Shown here in pieces: positions 37,191-46,121 of a DNA stretch of 64,000 nt (position 1 is the stretch's first letter; the number at the start of each line of letters is the position of its first letter). Location of the stretch: the NCBI GenBank assembly GCA_903938815.1, contig CAJAES010000022.1, forward strand, positions 19,562-83,561, written 5' to 3'. This stretch comes from an uncultured beta proteobacterium (GTDB lineage: Bacteria > Pseudomonadota > Gammaproteobacteria > Burkholderiales > Burkholderiaceae_C). Both the position numbers and the translations under genes were made by a program. The notes under the pieces are model-generated. The model was not told the origin of the DNA, ran no database searches, and saw nothing but the letters and a program-made list of their open reading frames with translations.

Positions 37191-38747
37191 TCAGGCGGCC
37201 TTGGCTGCCGGCTTGAGCAAGCCCTGGCAGGCGGCGCGTTCGCCGGAATCGACCTTGGCGCAGACGCCGTCGAGCTGGCGCTGCAGCCGCTGCAGCGCGG
37301 CGGCCTGCTTGCCGTCGGCGTTCCAGGTGACGAGCTTCTTGCCCAGGCGCTGCAGCGCACGCGCGCTGCGGCCGCTGAAGGCGCCGCCGTCCTTGCCGGC
37401 CTCGCCGATCAGCTGCGACGCCGTCTTCTCGATGCGGCCGCTGTCCTGCGGCGCCAGGTCCACCAGCGCCGTCAGGTAGCTGGTGCCCCATTGCAGCCGG
37501 GTGGCCGGGCCTTCGCTCTTGGCGAAGGCTTCCCCGTACCACTTCAGCGCCTGCTCGTTCTGGCCGCGCTTGCGCGCGTTGCCGCCAAGCTGGCTCATCA
37601 GGTAATAGGGCGAATGGCTCTTCGCGAGGTTGGCCTTCAGCAAGGCGTCGCTGTCGTCCCACAGGCCCACCTGGCCCAGCGCATAGGCGGCGGCGGTGAT
37701 CACGGCCTGGCGCTCGTAGCCATCGGTGATCTCGCGGTCGTCGCGCGCGACGTGGGCCTTGACCTCGGTCAGCAGGGCCGCGGGCACATCCACCTTCACG
37801 GCATCGCGCGGCTGGCCCAGGCGGGCCAGCTGGATGCGGCCGATGAGCGCGGTGATGCGGTCGCCGCGCGACAGGCCGGTGTCGGCCTCGAGGCGGCGCA
37901 GCGTGGCGGAGTAGGCGCTCACAATCGGCGCCCGCTCTGCGCTGTCTTCATCGCTCAGGGCGCGCACGATCTCGGTGGCGTTGTTCGACAGCACGTCGGC
38001 GTGGCGGCGCGACTGCGCGGCATCGGCCAGCACGCGCTGCACGCGTTCGCGCAGCGCGGCGTCGGCCTTCAGGCCCTTGCCTTCGTCGCTGGCGGCCACG
38101 GCCTTGAGCCACAGGCGGGTGGCGGTGTCGGGGTCGGCCGCCGGCGCGGCCAGGGCCAGCTGCGCCAGCAGCGCGGGCAACTGGTCGGCGGGCACCAGGC
38201 GCTGCTCGTCGGTATCCCATGAATAGAAGGCCAGCATGCGCCATTCACCGGGGGTCAGCGGCTTGCCGGCGCGGGCATCGGCCAGCACGTCGCCCACGGG
38301 GCGGCCGCCGGCCATGCCCAGCTGCAGCACGGCCATCATGCGGTCGGGCTCGACCTCGCCGGGCAGGCGCGTGATCTCGGCGCCCGCCGGGTTGAACAGC
38401 ACCACGGTCGGGTAGCCGCTGACCTTGAATCGGGTGCCGAGCTTCTGCGCGCCCGGGCGGTCGCCGTCCACGTGCACCGCGACGAAGGACTTCGACGCCT
38501 GCGCAAAGTCCTGGCGGTTGAAGAAGGTGGCCTTGAGCTGGTTGCAGGGCGGGCACCAGGTGGCGCCCCAGTACAGCAGCACCGGCTTGTTCTGCGCCCT
38601 GGCCGTGGCAAAGGCCCGGTCGACATCGGCATCGACTGCCGCGGCAAGCCACGCGACATTGGTCGATGGCGGCCCGACGGCAGACCACGCAAGCGGGGCG
38701 GCCAGAGCGAGGGTCAGCGACAGGATCAGCGGGCGCAGCGATGCCAT
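37191..38747 (-). CDS. Periplasmic thioredoxin-like protein with helical repeat C-terminus
   Basis: 518 residues from the ATG at 38747. Signal peptide (about 1-22), thioredoxin fold with active site CPPC (C65, C68, in ATWCPPCNQ) and the cis-proline SGYPTVV near 110, then a long alpha-helical TPR-like region (about 170-518). DsbD-gamma/thioredoxin-family proteins reduce periplasmic disulfides. CPPC is rarer than CGPC and suggests an unusual redox potential. Divergent from prsT. Confidence 0.85.
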   Translation of the reverse strand: MASLRPLILSLTLALAAPLAWSAVGPPSTNVAWLAAAVDADVDRAFATARAQNKPVLLYWGATWCPPCNQLKATFFNRQDFAQASKSFVAVHVDGDRPGAQKLGTRFKVSGYPTVVLFNPAGAEITRLPGEVEPDRMMAVLQLGMAGGRPVGDVLADARAGKPLTPGEWRMLAFYSWDTDEQRLVPADQLPALLAQLALAAPAADPDTATRLWLKAVAASDEGKGLKADAALRERVQRVLADAAQSRRHADVLSNNATEIVRALSDEDSAERAPIVSAYSATLRRLEADTGLSRGDRITALIGRIQLARLGQPRDAVKVDVPAALLTEVKAHVARDDREITDGYERQAVITAAAYALGQVGLWDDSDALLKANLAKSHSPYYLMSQLGGNARKRGQNEQALKWYGEAFAKSEGPATRLQWGTSYLTALVDLAPQDSGRIEKTASQLIGEAGKDGGAFSGRSARALQRLGKKLVTWNADGKQAAALQRLQRQLDGVCAKVDSGERAACQGLLKPAAKAA

Positions 38748-38881
38748 GCGGGCTCCAGGGAAGTGCGGCAAGGGGGCAAATTGTGCGCCTGCCTGAACCA
38801 AAGTGGCTCGGGAGCGTCAATCTGCACGGGTGCACGGCGCCACTTCGGCCTAGGATTCCAGTTGTGAAAATTCCACACCGC

Positions 38882-41683
38882 ATGAGTCGGGCATGGCGGC
38901 CAGCCGTCGCCGCAGCCTGCGCGCTGGCGCTCGCATGGCAGGCGGCGGCAGCGGCAGACCCCAATGCGCTGCGCTTCTATGAAGACGCCCTGGTCCGCTT
39001 CGAACGCAAGGACTACGCGGGCGCCATCGTCCAGCTGAAGAACTCGCTGCAGCAGGAGAAGGACCAGATCGCCGTGCAGCTGCTGCTGGGCAAGGCGCTG
39101 CTGGCGAACAGCGAGGTGGCCGCCGCCGAGGTGGCACTGTCCGAAGCGCTGCGTCTCGGGGTGAACCGCGCCGAGGCGGTGGTGCCGCTGGCGCAGTCAC
39201 TGATCACGCAGGGCAAGCACCAGAAGCTGGTCAATGATTCCCGCTTCGTCACGGACGGCCTGCCCTCGGCCGTGCAGGCGAGGTTGATGCTGGTGAAGGC
39301 GGCGGCACTGGCCGACATGGGCCAGCCGCGCGATGCGCTGCGCCTGATCGCCGATGCCCGCGGGCTCGACCCCCGCTCCGCCGAGACCTGGCTGGCCGAA
39401 GTGACGGTCCGGATCCGCGCCGGGCAGATGGCCGAGGCCGCCGCGGCCGCCGACAAGGCGCTCGCGCTGGCGCCCGTATCCGGCGAGGCCCACTACCAGA
39501 AGGGCTCGGTTGCCCACGCGCGCAACCAGGGCGCACCGGCCCTGGCTTCTTACAGCCGCGCGCTCGAACTGATGCCGGAGCACATGGAGGCGCGGCTGGC
39601 GCGCGCAGGCCTGCTGCTCGACCTCGGCCGCGTCGACGAAGCCCGCGCCGACCTGGCGGAAGTCCAGAAGCAGCGCCCGAAGGAGCCCCGCGCGTCCTAC
39701 CTGCGCGCGCTCGCCGCGGAACGCTCGGGCGACGGGGTCGCGGCCCGGACAGCGCTGGCCGAGGTCGTCTCGGTGCTGGACCTGGCGCCGATGGAATACC
39801 TGTACTACCGGCCGCAGCTGCTGATTCTCGGGGGGCTGTCCCACTTCGGGCTGGGCGCACGCGAAAAGGCCAAGCCGTACCTGGAGACGCTGCAGAAGCA
39901 GAGCGGCGCCAACCCCGCCAACCGTGTCCTGGCCCAGATCTATCTGGACGAAGGCCTGGCCGATCGCGCCATCGAGACGCTGGACCCCCTGGTGCGCGCG
40001 AACCCGGGCGACGCGCAGGCCATCAAGCTGCTGTCGGCGGCGCACACGGCCAAGGGGCGCCACGCGCGCTCGGCCCAGCTGCTCCAGCGCGCGCTGGACG
40101 ACAAGGACTCTCCGACCCTGCGCTCGGCGCTCGGCATGAGCCTGCTGGGCGCCGGCCAGTCGACGGAGGCCATCGCGCCACTGGAAGCCTCGTTCCGCAA
40201 GGACCCGACCCAGCTGGAGGCAGGCGCGGCGCTGGTCGGCCTCTACCTTCATGCAGGGCAGGCTGCGAAGGCGAAGGCCGTCGCGGAGAGTCTGGTGGCC
40301 CGCTCGCCCAAGACGGCAGGCTTTCACAACCTGCTGGGGCTGGCCCGCACCCGCACCCAGGACAACCCCGGCGCGCGGCAGGCCTTCGAGCGCGCCGCCC
40401 AGCTCGACCCCCGCTTCATGCCGGCCCAGATCAACCTGGCGCGGCTGGACGTCATGGCAGGAAACCTGGCGTCCGCCGGCGGACGGCTCAACAAGGCGCT
40501 GGAGATCAATCCCCGGCACGTGGATCTGCTGATCGAGCTCGGGTTGCTGGCCGAACGCCAGGGGCAGGCCGCACAGGCGACCCGCTGGCTGGAAAAGGCG
40601 AACGACCAGTCCGGCACCCAGGACGTGCAGCCGGGGCTGCTGCTGCTCGAACACCACCTGCAGGCCCGGCGGCCCGGCCCGGCCCTGGAGGTCGCCAGGC
40701 AGCTCAGCCTGAAGGCGCCGGACAACGCCGAGGTTCTGCTGGCAGGCGCGCGCGCCAACCTGGCACTCGGCGACCGCACGAGCGCCAAGGCTCAACTCGA
40801 TCGTGCCGGGCGCCTCGCGGGCTTCCAGGCGCCCAAGCTGACCGAGGTGGCATTGCTGCAATTCAGCGCCGGCGACCTCGAGGGCGCCGCCTACAACGCA
40901 GACAAGGCGCTTCAGGCCCAGGGGGACTTCGCTCCGGCCCTGAGCCTGATGGCCGATATCGAGCTGAAGCAGGGCAACCTGGCCAGCGCGGAGAAGCGGG
41001 CCCTGAAGCTGGTCAGCCTGCAACCCAAGCTCGCGGTGGGCCATTCCCTGGTCGGCAACGTGGCGGTGCGCCGCGGCCAGATGCCCGCCGCCATCGAGGC
41101 ATACCGCCGGGCACACCGCATCGAGCCCGGCACCGACACCCTGCTCCAGCTGTTCAGCGCCCAGGCGACGCGCGACTTCAAGGGCGCCGCCAACCTGGCG
41201 GAACAATGGCTGCAGGCCAACCCGAAGGACATCGCGGTGCGCCGGACGCTGGCCGACAGTTACGCCCGCATGGGCAACTGGACAGCGGCGCGGGGCGCCT
41301 ACGAGGCGGCGCTGAAGCAGTCGCCCAACGATGCCGGCGTCCTCAACAACCTGGCCCACACGCTCCTGCGCCTGAACGACCGCGCCGGCGCGGCCCAGGC
41401 GGCCGAGCGGGCGCTGGCGGCCGCCCCGTCGGTGCCCTACGTCATCGGGACGGCCGGCTGGACGGCCTTCAACAACGGCCAGACTGACCGGGCGCTTCAG
41501 CTCCTGCGCGACGCGCGCCTGCGCGACCCGAGCAACCCGGACACCCGCTACTACCTCGCGGCGACGCTCGCCAAGGCCGGGCGACCGGCCGAAGCCCGGT
41601 CCGAACTCGAGGCCGCGCTGCAGGGGGGTGCGCAGTTCGCATCCGCCGGGGATGCGCGTGCGCTGCTCGGGACGCTGAAGTGA
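38882..41683 (+). CDS. prsT: PEP-CTERM system TPR-repeat protein PrsT
   Basis: 933 residues from the ATG at 38882; an in-frame GTG at 38864 would add six. Signal peptide (about 1-24) followed by some twenty TPR-like helical pairs through the whole chain. N-terminal DPNALRFYEDALVRFERKDYAGAIVQLKNSL pattern is typical of PrsT, which accompanies exosortase XrtA and exopolysaccharide genes. The neighbouring gene encodes a PEP-CTERM protein, supporting the name. XrtA itself is not in the window. Confidence 0.87.
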   Translation: MSRAWRPAVAAACALALAWQAAAAADPNALRFYEDALVRFERKDYAGAIVQLKNSLQQEKDQIAVQLLLGKALLANSEVAAAEVALSEALRLGVNRAEAVVPLAQSLITQGKHQKLVNDSRFVTDGLPSAVQARLMLVKAAALADMGQPRDALRLIADARGLDPRSAETWLAEVTVRIRAGQMAEAAAAADKALALAPVSGEAHYQKGSVAHARNQGAPALASYSRALELMPEHMEARLARAGLLLDLGRVDEARADLAEVQKQRPKEPRASYLRALAAERSGDGVAARTALAEVVSVLDLAPMEYLYYRPQLLILGGLSHFGLGAREKAKPYLETLQKQSGANPANRVLAQIYLDEGLADRAIETLDPLVRANPGDAQAIKLLSAAHTAKGRHARSAQLLQRALDDKDSPTLRSALGMSLLGAGQSTEAIAPLEASFRKDPTQLEAGAALVGLYLHAGQAAKAKAVAESLVARSPKTAGFHNLLGLARTRTQDNPGARQAFERAAQLDPRFMPAQINLARLDVMAGNLASAGGRLNKALEINPRHVDLLIELGLLAERQGQAAQATRWLEKANDQSGTQDVQPGLLLLEHHLQARRPGPALEVARQLSLKAPDNAEVLLAGARANLALGDRTSAKAQLDRAGRLAGFQAPKLTEVALLQFSAGDLEGAAYNADKALQAQGDFAPALSLMADIELKQGNLASAEKRALKLVSLQPKLAVGHSLVGNVAVRRGQMPAAIEAYRRAHRIEPGTDTLLQLFSAQATRDFKGAANLAEQWLQANPKDIAVRRTLADSYARMGNWTAARGAYEAALKQSPNDAGVLNNLAHTLLRLNDRAGAAQAAERALAAAPSVPYVIGTAGWTAFNNGQTDRALQLLRDARLRDPSNPDTRYYLAATLAKAGRPAEARSELEAALQGGAQFASAGDARALLGTLK

Positions 41684-41700
41684 GGGGATGTCGCCGCTGT

Positions 41701-41719
41701 CGCAGTCTTTTACACTGCG
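41701..41719. promoter_or_regulatory. Inverted repeat upstream of a sigma-54 promoter (candidate enhancer site)
   Basis: Perfect repeat CGCAGT-N7-ACTGCG about 70 bp upstream of the -24 element. Its position fits an enhancer-binding regulator such as PrsR; the binding protein is inferred. Confidence 0.45.
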
Positions 41720-41777
41720 GCTGAACCAGATTCGAGCGAAGTCACGTAACTCATTGATCTGAAAGCGAAATGCAGCT

Positions 41778-41794
41778 TTGGCCTGCGAATTGCT
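41778..41794 (+). promoter_or_regulatory. Sigma-54 promoter of the PEP-CTERM gene
   Basis: TTGGCCTGCGAATTGCT has GG (41780-41781) and GC (41792-41793) at exact -24/-12 spacing. Predicted start near 41804, leader of about 45 bases with AAAGG before the ATG. In Zoogloea-like bacteria PEP-CTERM genes are controlled by PrsK/PrsR with an RpoN sigma factor. Confidence 0.75.
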
Positions 41795-41848
41795 TAAGAA
41801 CGATACAAGGTGCTTGCCGACGGCGGCGCCCCAGATCCAAAGGTATTG

Positions 41849-42760
41849 ATGATGGCGACCCTCTTCACCCGCAACGCGACAGGCATGCTGTTCGCAGCCC
41901 TGGCTGCGATGGCATCCGTGCCTGCTCTTGCGCAGACCACCTACTGGAATCTGGACAAGAACTGCCCGACGACGAACAACACGACGACGAACGGGCAGTA
42001 CACCAACGTCCTGAACGGCAACACGCTGCTGTGCAAGAACAGCCCGCAGGCTGGCGTTTCGGACACCCCTGTCGCCGCCCTCGACGGCACGGCCAACTAC
42101 GCGGTCGTGACCGCATGGGGCACCGAGAACAATACGGCAGGTGCCACGTTCTCCGCCAAGAAGCTGCTGAACCACGGCAACAGCTACGGCCTGGGCGTCG
42201 TCAACGGGGCCGAAACCTCGTCCGACGGACAGCATGCCACCGACAACAAGGACCGCACGGACGCCGTGCTGTTCGAGTTCGACCCCAGCAAGCCCGTGAC
42301 CCTGGACACCATCACCCTGGGCTGGCGCAACAAGGATTCCGACCTCTCGGTGTTCGCGTACACCGGCGTCGGCTCGCCGCTGCCGCTGGACATCTCGCTC
42401 GGCAACCCGATCGGTGAAGGCTGGACGCTGGTGCAGCACGTCAATGGCGCCTGTGTCACCGTCACCAACGGCGTCTGCACGGGCTCCACGTCCACCGACC
42501 TGAACGTCGATGTGAACAACGGCATTCCCGGGGTGTCTTCCAGCTGGTGGCTGATCAGCGCCTACAACGCCAACTACGGCGCCTGCTCGCCCAGCTGCTC
42601 CGCAGGCGACGACTTCTTCAAGATCTCCTCGCTGTCCGGCAGCTGGACCCAGCGCCCGACCACCCAGGTCTCCGAGCCGGGCTCCATCGCCCTGGCCGGC
42701 ATGGCCCTGATCGGCCTGGTCGGCGTGCGCCGCCGCCAGCGCGCGCAGAAGTCGGCCTGA
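41849..42760 (+). CDS. PEP-CTERM sorting-domain protein
   Basis: 303 residues. Signal peptide (about 1-27, ending ALAQ), Asn/Thr-rich extracellular domain with four to six cysteines, and a C-terminal sorting tail: VSEPGSIALAG motif, one membrane helix and the basic end VRRRQRAQ. Exosortase XrtA should cleave at the SEP motif. An adjacent ATG at 41852 is the alternative start. Single gene under a sigma-54 promoter. Family proteins contribute to floc and biofilm matrix. Confidence 0.92.
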   Translation: MMATLFTRNATGMLFAALAAMASVPALAQTTYWNLDKNCPTTNNTTTNGQYTNVLNGNTLLCKNSPQAGVSDTPVAALDGTANYAVVTAWGTENNTAGATFSAKKLLNHGNSYGLGVVNGAETSSDGQHATDNKDRTDAVLFEFDPSKPVTLDTITLGWRNKDSDLSVFAYTGVGSPLPLDISLGNPIGEGWTLVQHVNGACVTVTNGVCTGSTSTDLNVDVNNGIPGVSSSWWLISAYNANYGACSPSCSAGDDFFKISSLSGSWTQRPTTQVSEPGSIALAGMALIGLVGVRRRQRAQKSA

Positions 42761-42857
42761 GCCTTCCCGACATCTGGCCTCACAGGGCGGCTTCGGCCGC
42801 CCTTTGTCATTTCCGCGTCCGCTGCAGGCCTTGGCGAGCGGGTCTACAGTTCGGCGC

Positions 42858-43709
42858 ATGGTCAAGCTCACCTCCCCCCGCCCCGTTGAACGCCTTGTCG
42901 CGGGCCAGGCCACCAGCGACGGCGCCGGGGTCAAGCTCCTGCGCGTGCTGACGCAGAACCTGCAACGTCGCCTCGACCCCTTCCTGATGCTCGACGCGTT
43001 CGGCACCGAGAACCCGGGCGACTACATCGGCGGCTTCCCGGATCACCCGCATCGGGGCTTCGAGACCGTGACCTACATGCTCGAAGGCCGCATGCGGCAC
43101 CGGGATTCCGCCGGCAACGAGGGCCTGCTGAGCCCTGGCGGCGTGCAGTGGATGACGGCCGGCCGCGGCGTCATCCACAGCGAGATGCCCGAACAGGCCG
43201 AGGGCGCGATGGAAGGCTTCCAGCTCTGGCTGAACCTGCACTCCAGCGACAAGATGTGCGCACCCTGGTACCGGGACATCCCCGCCACGGAGATTCCCGA
43301 GGCCACGGGCCCGGGCGTGCGGGTGCGCGTCATCGCCGGTCAGGCGCTCGGCGTGGCCGGCGCGATGCAGCGCCAGCGGACGGAGCCCATTTACCTGGAC
43401 ATCGAACTGCAGGCCGGCGCTCACTTCGAGCAGCTGGTGCCGGCTGGACACAACGCCTTCGTGTATGTCTACCGGGGCTCGGTGGCGATCGGCGGCACCC
43501 AGGTGCCGCGCCAGCGCATGGCCATCCTGGCCAACCGGCCAGACGCCGACGGCGTGGCTGTGCAGGCGGGCGCCGAGGGCGCGCGCGCGATCCTGGTGGC
43601 GGGCGCGCCCCTGAACGAACCCATCGCCCAGTACGGGCCGTTCGTGATGAACTCCAACGAGGAGATCTTCAAGGCGGTGGAGGACTTCCGCAGCGGCGCG
43701 CTGGCCTGA
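42858..43709 (+). CDS. Pirin family protein
   Basis: 283 residues from the ATG at 42858. Bicupin fold with metal ligands in DHPHRGFETVTYMLEG (about residues 58-73) and HSEMPE (about 112). Pirins can oxidise quercetin or act as redox-sensing co-regulators; no specific function can be given. It follows the PEP-CTERM gene by about 100 bases and is likely transcribed on its own. Confidence 0.93.
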   Translation: MVKLTSPRPVERLVAGQATSDGAGVKLLRVLTQNLQRRLDPFLMLDAFGTENPGDYIGGFPDHPHRGFETVTYMLEGRMRHRDSAGNEGLLSPGGVQWMTAGRGVIHSEMPEQAEGAMEGFQLWLNLHSSDKMCAPWYRDIPATEIPEATGPGVRVRVIAGQALGVAGAMQRQRTEPIYLDIELQAGAHFEQLVPAGHNAFVYVYRGSVAIGGTQVPRQRMAILANRPDADGVAVQAGAEGARAILVAGAPLNEPIAQYGPFVMNSNEEIFKAVEDFRSGALA

Positions 43710-43734
43710 GGCCCCCGCAGCCGCCGACCCACCC

Positions 43735-44016
43735 TCAGTCGACGACCTTCACGCCCTTCCAGAAGGCTACCCGACCCTTGATCTCACGGGCGGCCTCGGT
43801 GGGCTCGGGGTAGTACCAGACGGCGTCGGGGTTCATCTCGCCGTTGACGAACAGGCTGTAGTAGTGCGCCTGCCCCTTCCACGCGCACCCGGTGCGGTGG
43901 TTGCTGAAGGTGACGTACTCGCGCTTCAGGCTGCTTTCGGGGAAGTAGTGGTTGCCTTCGACGACCACGGTGTCGTCGCTCTCGGCGATGGTGACGCCGT
44001 TCCAGGTGGCTTTCAT
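43735..44016 (-). CDS. DUF427 domain protein
   Basis: 93 residues from the ATG at 44016, covering a whole DUF427 domain (KATWNGVTIAESDDTVVVEGN, FPESSLKREY, CAWKGQAHYYSL, AVWYYPEP). Function unknown; widespread as a single-domain cytosolic protein. Convergent with the pirin gene, followed 14 bases upstream by the lipoprotein gene in the same direction. Confidence 0.92.
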   Translation of the reverse strand: MKATWNGVTIAESDDTVVVEGNHYFPESSLKREYVTFSNHRTGCAWKGQAHYYSLFVNGEMNPDAVWYYPEPTEAAREIKGRVAFWKGVKVVD

Positions 44017-44030
44017 GTGCGGGTGCTCCT

Positions 44031-45314
44031 TCAGCGGTCTTTGCGCAGGATGCCGGTGGGGGCGTTCACCCCGCCGACGACGAACAGCGTGTAGACGCTG
44101 CCGGCCGCCAGGGACTGATCGACCGCCGACCACAGCGGGCTGCCGCGGCCGACGGCCGTGACGGTGAGCGTGGCGGCGGCGTTGGCGTCCGCCTGCATGG
44201 GGGTCGAGGCCGTGCCGCCGAGCACGCCGTCGGCCACCGGGCTGAAATCCAGCGTCAGCGCGATGGCGGCGTCCAGCGACGCGACGCCGTGCACCAGGCG
44301 CAGCTTGGCGCGGCCCGTGACGGTGGGCGGGCGGTTGTCGTCGGCGATCCAGGCCGCGGCGGGTGCGGCGGCCTGGCCCCAGACCATCAGCGTGTGGTCG
44401 GTGCCGGCGGACAACGTGGCTGCGGGCACGGACACAGCGACACCGTTGACCGTGACGGTGGCTGCCGTGGCACCCGAGGGCACCAGCCGGTAGCTGCCGG
44501 CGGCAGGCGCGCCCGTGCCGTTCATCAGGCTGACGCCACCCACCGTGGCGGCGACGGCGCCGCTGTCGGTGACGGCCGCCACGGCGCGCACGCGGGCCTG
44601 TGCGCCGGCCAGCGCCGAGATGGCGCCCCGCTGCGTGACCACGAGGGCGTTGACGAGCACGCCGCCGCTGCCGGGGGTGACGACGACGGTGACGATCTGG
44701 CGGCTGGCCAGCACGATGCCGGAGATGTCGAGCCGGAGGTCGTCGCGGTCGCCGGCGGCGGTGACGCGAAGGCGCCAGGTGGCGGCGTTCACCTCGGCGA
44801 ACCCGCTGACAGTGCCGGCGACTGCGCCCGGGTGCAGGGCCTCGGCGTCCGCCAGCTGCGCGTCCTCGGCGGTCAGGAAGACATCCAAGTTGCCGGCCTC
44901 GGACGCGGCGTTCAGCACGCGCAGCCTGACCTTGCCGCTGTCCGGTTCCGATGCGTTGTCGTCCAGCAGCGCCGCCTTCAGCGCGCCCTCGGCGCCGTAG
45001 GCCACCAGCGTGTAGCGGTCGCCCTCGGCCAGCGCGGGCGTGGTCGTGACGAGCGGCGTGGTGGTGCCGGCGCGGGTGACTTCGGTGAAGGTCTGGTCGG
45101 GGTCGACCTCGACATAGCGGTCGGTCGCGCCGTAGGCCACGGCGCTCTGCAACCGCTTCTCGTCGACGTAGAGATCGAGCGCGGCATAACCGCCGCTGGC
45201 GTTCACGAGCCGCAACTGCGCCTTGGAACGGTCTTCGCCGCCGCCACAGGAGGCCAGCAGGCTCGCCAGCAGCAGGGCCAGCGCAATGGCGGGCAGGCGC
45301 ATCAGGGGTCGCAT
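44031..45314 (-). CDS. DUF4397 domain lipoprotein
   Basis: 427 residues from the ATG at 45314. Signal peptide with lipobox LLASC (Cys near residue 24) and Gly-rich spacer. Two DUF4397-type beta-sandwich repeats (KAQLRLVNASGGYAALDLYV near 33, KVRLRVLNAASEAGNLDVFL near 130) and a third, diverged copy near 320 (RAKLRLVHGVASLDAAIALTL). Probably an outer-membrane-anchored surface protein; function unknown. Ends 14 bases before the DUF427 gene. Confidence 0.87.
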   Translation of the reverse strand: MRPLMRLPAIALALLLASLLASCGGGEDRSKAQLRLVNASGGYAALDLYVDEKRLQSAVAYGATDRYVEVDPDQTFTEVTRAGTTTPLVTTTPALAEGDRYTLVAYGAEGALKAALLDDNASEPDSGKVRLRVLNAASEAGNLDVFLTAEDAQLADAEALHPGAVAGTVSGFAEVNAATWRLRVTAAGDRDDLRLDISGIVLASRQIVTVVVTPGSGGVLVNALVVTQRGAISALAGAQARVRAVAAVTDSGAVAATVGGVSLMNGTGAPAAGSYRLVPSGATAATVTVNGVAVSVPAATLSAGTDHTLMVWGQAAAPAAAWIADDNRPPTVTGRAKLRLVHGVASLDAAIALTLDFSPVADGVLGGTASTPMQADANAAATLTVTAVGRGSPLWSAVDQSLAAGSVYTLFVVGGVNAPTGILRKDR

Positions 45315-45364
45315 GGTCGGAGTCCTCGAGTCACTGTCGGCAGTCACTCTAACCCGTGGCCAAG

Positions 45365-45398
45365 AAAAAGGCGCCCGGGGTGCGAACCCGCGGGCGCC
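45365..45398 (-). terminator. Intrinsic terminator after the small peptide gene
   Basis: On the minus strand GGCGCCCG / CGGGCGCC with a 13-base loop runs into TTTTTC, 43 bases beyond the stop of the 49-residue peptide gene. Confidence 0.85.
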
Positions 45399-45441
45399 AA
45401 AGAGGAGTGGAGGGTCTACGGAAAACGAGGTGCGTCGCGGC

Positions 45442-45591
45442 TCAGGCCTTCGCGGCAGGCGTGCTGGCCGCCGCCCACTGGGCGCCGGCCGGGCCGCCGG
45501 TGGCCAGGTTGTCGATGCCCGCCAGCATCGCCAGCGTCATGGCCAGCGCGAAGGCGAAAGCGGTGAAACGGGGGGCGGTGCGGGTGGTCAT
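45442..45591 (-). CDS. MTTRT-type small exported or membrane peptide, copy C
   Basis: 49 residues, no named family recognised. Begins MTTRT, followed by a hydrophobic segment (about residues 9-30) and an Ala/Pro-rich tail. Paralogous to the peptides at 63122 and 63679. Good RBS (AGGAG). Monocistronic between its own promoter module (45632-45720) and terminator (45365). The hydrophobic stretch could be a signal peptide or a membrane anchor. Confidence 0.8.
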   Translation of the reverse strand: MTTRTAPRFTAFAFALAMTLAMLAGIDNLATGGPAGAQWAAASTPAAKA

Positions 45592-45631
45592 GTCAGGCTC
45601 CTGGGGGTCGGTCTGCGTTGTCGATGAATGA

Positions 45632-45720
45632 ACTTTAGGCACCAGCCCGCCGCGCCGCCAGCCGGCTGCGACGGACCGCCGGCTGGCGCGGACGAAGCGC
45701 GAATTCACGGGATGAACCGC
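45632..45720 (-). promoter_or_regulatory. Promoter module C: three tandem repeats and -10
   Basis: On the minus strand GCGGTTCATCC (45720-45710), GCGCTTCGTCC (45700-45690) and GCGGTCCGTCG (45679-45669) lie 20-21 bp apart. The -10 TAAAGT (45637-45632) is 83 bp from the first repeat, the same distance as in modules A and B. The first repeat lies inside the 3' end of the upstream gene. Confidence 0.75.
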
Positions 45721-45977
45721 AGCAGCTGGGCGACCTCTTCGGACGGTGCCAGCTCCGTGACGCACAGCCCGGCGAGCAGGTCGTGGCTGGAGTCGAACCA
45801 GCCGCAGCCGGCCGGGCCGGCGTCGTCACCGCAGCCGCCAGAGTCCGACGCGGCCGCCATGGCCACGACCCGGGCAGATCGGGCAGCAGGGGACGGGGTG
45901 CGGGTCAGCGAGGGGAACAGCGAGGGGAACAGCGAGGCGGGCAGCGAGGAGGTCAGCGAGAGGGGCAGCGAGGTCAT
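45705..45977 (-). CDS. Small Cys-containing protein of unknown function
   Basis: 90 residues from the ATG at 45977 (GGAG eight bases before). The C-terminal half (GPAGCGWFDSSHDLLAGL, then VTELAPSEEVAQLLRF) resembles a small conserved Burkholderiales protein of unknown role; this is recall, not a search. The N-terminal 35 residues are Ser/Leu/Pro-rich and encoded by short tandem repeats, so they may be expanded. An internal ATG at 45860 would give 51 residues but lacks an RBS. Confidence 0.65.
   Translation of the reverse strand: MTSLPLSLTSSLPASLFPSLFPSLTRTPSPAARSARVVAMAAASDSGGCGDDAGPAGCGWFDSSHDLLAGLCVTELAPSEEVAQLLRFIP
45906..45973. repeat. Tandem CAGCGAGG-type repeats in the 5' end of a small gene
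   Basis: Six to seven imperfect units of about 11-12 bp (core CAGCGAGG) encode the Leu/Ser/Pro-rich N-terminus of the gene at 45705-45977. Confidence 0.7.
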
Positions 45978-46121
45978 GGCAGGACTCCGGATCGGCGAAT
46001 GGCCCGCATCGTCGTGCCGCCCGGCCGGCAGGGCCATCGCCCCGGTGGAGGCGCCCTCGCGGAGGTGCCCGGTGGAGACGCCCGGAAGGTGCACCCGCCC
46101 GGGGGATGCGAAGATCGCGGC

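Noticed and set aside
45370..45398. tRNA-like GGTGCGAACCC arm in a GC hairpin
   Set aside because: No cloverleaf or acceptor stem can be drawn; it is the loop of the minus-strand terminator.
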